Assembly: GCA_028818995.1 (NCBI GenBank)
Contig: JAPPMR010000558.1
Coordinates: 1 to 6,643 of the forward strand
Source: Candidatus Poribacteria bacterium
GTDB lineage: Bacteria > Poribacteria > WGA-4E > WGA-3G
Direction: 5' to 3'
Length of the DNA: 6,643 nt
Position numbers and translations under genes: made by a program. Every line of letters starts with the position of its first letter. Within the stretch, counting starts at the first letter, position 1. The notes under the pieces are model-generated. The model saw only the letters and a program-made list of their open reading frames with translations. It was not told where the DNA came from and made no database searches. Shown here in pieces: positions 5,959 through 6,643 of this stretch.

Positions 5959-6643
5959 TGTCGAATTCAAGTCCATTTCCACGCCAATCGGGTGATTCCA
6001 GTGCATGGCTGATATAATTTATAACTGAAGTCACGTATTGGTCATTTCGATGATATAAGCAACCTGGTAACTCCTCTGAGAGTGTCCAGGTACATTCATA
6101 GGAATCTAGGATACGGCGAGCTATTGCTGTGTCATCAGAGTGATAACAGGTAATTTTTGTGTTATGAGGGAGACTAAATTGGGATGGCACAAGAACCTCG
6201 ATCATCGTCCCCTGTCCGTAATGGCTGAGTAGTAAAGCGTTCTTGTCGTCGTTTGTAATTGCGATTGGAATCTGTTTGGTTCCATAGTATCGGCCGTTAT
6301 TATCATTTTCTGGCCATCCAGGCATTCCATCACGTCGGAGCCGACGAGTCATCGCAACGTTGTATCGACAGAGGTGGTATTCCGTATTTTCAAAAGCTTC
6401 AACCGGAACTTCAATTGCCACATGCGGAAATCCTCTCTTTAGTTTTGCCATAAGAATTCTAGGACGATCCTCAAGAGTCATGAATACGTACTCTTCAAAT
6501 CCACGTTGGACGTCGCTGGATCGAGACTTTGACCGAAAATGAGATTCTTCAAAACCATCACTGATCAGTGCCTTCTTGGACTTCAGTGAATGAGTTTGAA
6601 CAATATGTGTAACGTAGTGCAGTGGCGCATAATGCGACACTTT
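5951..6643 (-). CDS. Possible DarT-like ADP-ribosyltransferase-fold protein, 5'-partial
   Basis: At least 231 codons are open to the right edge of the window. The first usable start codon inside is a GTG at 6638-6640, but the frame continues upstream of it, so the true start is probably outside. I do not recognise the family with confidence. Some features resemble DarT (DUF4433) ADP-ribosyltransferases: an N-terminal Y-V-T-H-I element soon followed by S-L-K-S-K-K-A-L-I and G-F, a Y-V-F-M-T-L-E-D-R-P-R-I-L-M segment (about residues 51-64 counted from the GTG), and I-E-V-L-V-P at 147-152. That last motif sits where DarT-type enzymes carry their catalytic Glu (here E148) and is followed by a strand and A-R-R-I-L. 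Residues 100-130 are rich in Arg, Asp and Asn. There are no membrane segments or signal peptide. Its stop overlaps the kinase start, so it is the first visible gene of the three-gene unit. If the resemblance is false, it is an unassigned hypothetical protein. The reading frame itself is well supported. Confidence 0.7.
   Translation of the reverse strand, partial: KVSHYAPLHYVTHIVQTHSLKSKKALISDGFEESHFRSKSRSSDVQRGFEEYVFMTLEDRPRILMAKLKRGFPHVAIEVPVEAFENTEYHLCRYNVAMTRRLRRDGMPGWPENDNNGRYYGTKQIPIAITNDDKNALLLSHYGQGTMIEVLVPSQFSLPHNTKITCYHSDDTAIARRILDSYECTWTLSEELPGCLYHRNDQYVTSVINYISHALESPDWRGNGLEFDNV

Noticed and set aside
6638..6640. GTG as the true start of the rightmost gene
   Set aside because: The frame is open to the window edge and no ribosome binding site can be seen, so the gene is treated as 5'-partial.
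1..6643. CRISPR arrays, rRNA, tRNA, insertion sequences
   Set aside because: Reading through both strands showed no regularly spaced repeats, no cloverleaf and no transposase or terminal inverted repeats.

Overview
This window joins two kinds of DNA. Bases 1 to about 1440 are GC-rich (about 60% in a hand count of sample lines) and carry, on the + strand, the 3' part of a 5-oxoprolinase subunit C (PxpC/KipA) gene followed 22 bases later by bioY, the substrate-binding membrane component of a biotin transporter. The base composition and protein sequences suggest a proteobacterial chromosome, most likely alphaproteobacterial (Roseibium/Rhizobiales-like). That placement is an inference.

From about 1850 to the right end the DNA is AT-rich (about 35-43% GC in sample lines), and every convincing gene is on the - strand. 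This looks like an acquired island inserted beside bioY. In transcription order (right to left) it holds: a 5'-partial gene with a faint resemblance to DarT-type ADP-ribosyltransferases; a small P-loop kinase that resembles nucleoside monophosphate kinases and overlaps it by 8 bases; and, 3 bases later, a 561-residue fusion of a second, paralogous kinase-like domain to an adenylosuccinate-synthetase domain. After a gap of about 330 bases comes a Schlafen AlbA_2-type gene, probably on its own transcript, followed by a possible short remnant frame.

The centrepiece is the fusion protein. Its synthetase domain reads FGSEGKG where PurA has WGDEGKG, so the catalytic Asp is Ser. The guanine-recognition motif T-K-x-D reads T-F-A-D, and the domain is about 345 residues long rather than about 430. 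From memory of the published phage work, these traits mark PurZ, the phage enzyme that joins aspartate to dGMP on the way to 2-aminoadenine (dZ) nucleotides. The fused kinase-like domain has Arg in place of the Walker A Lys, while the separate paralogue upstream has an intact Walker A motif. The three genes may therefore form a compact purine-nucleotide-modifying module: a synthetase, a monophosphate kinase and a possible ADP-ribosyltransferase-like partner. It could serve in anti-phage defence, nucleotide signalling or DNA modification. The window contains no polymerase, DatZ-like or MazZ-like gene, and the upstream side is cut off, so the biological role is a hypothesis.
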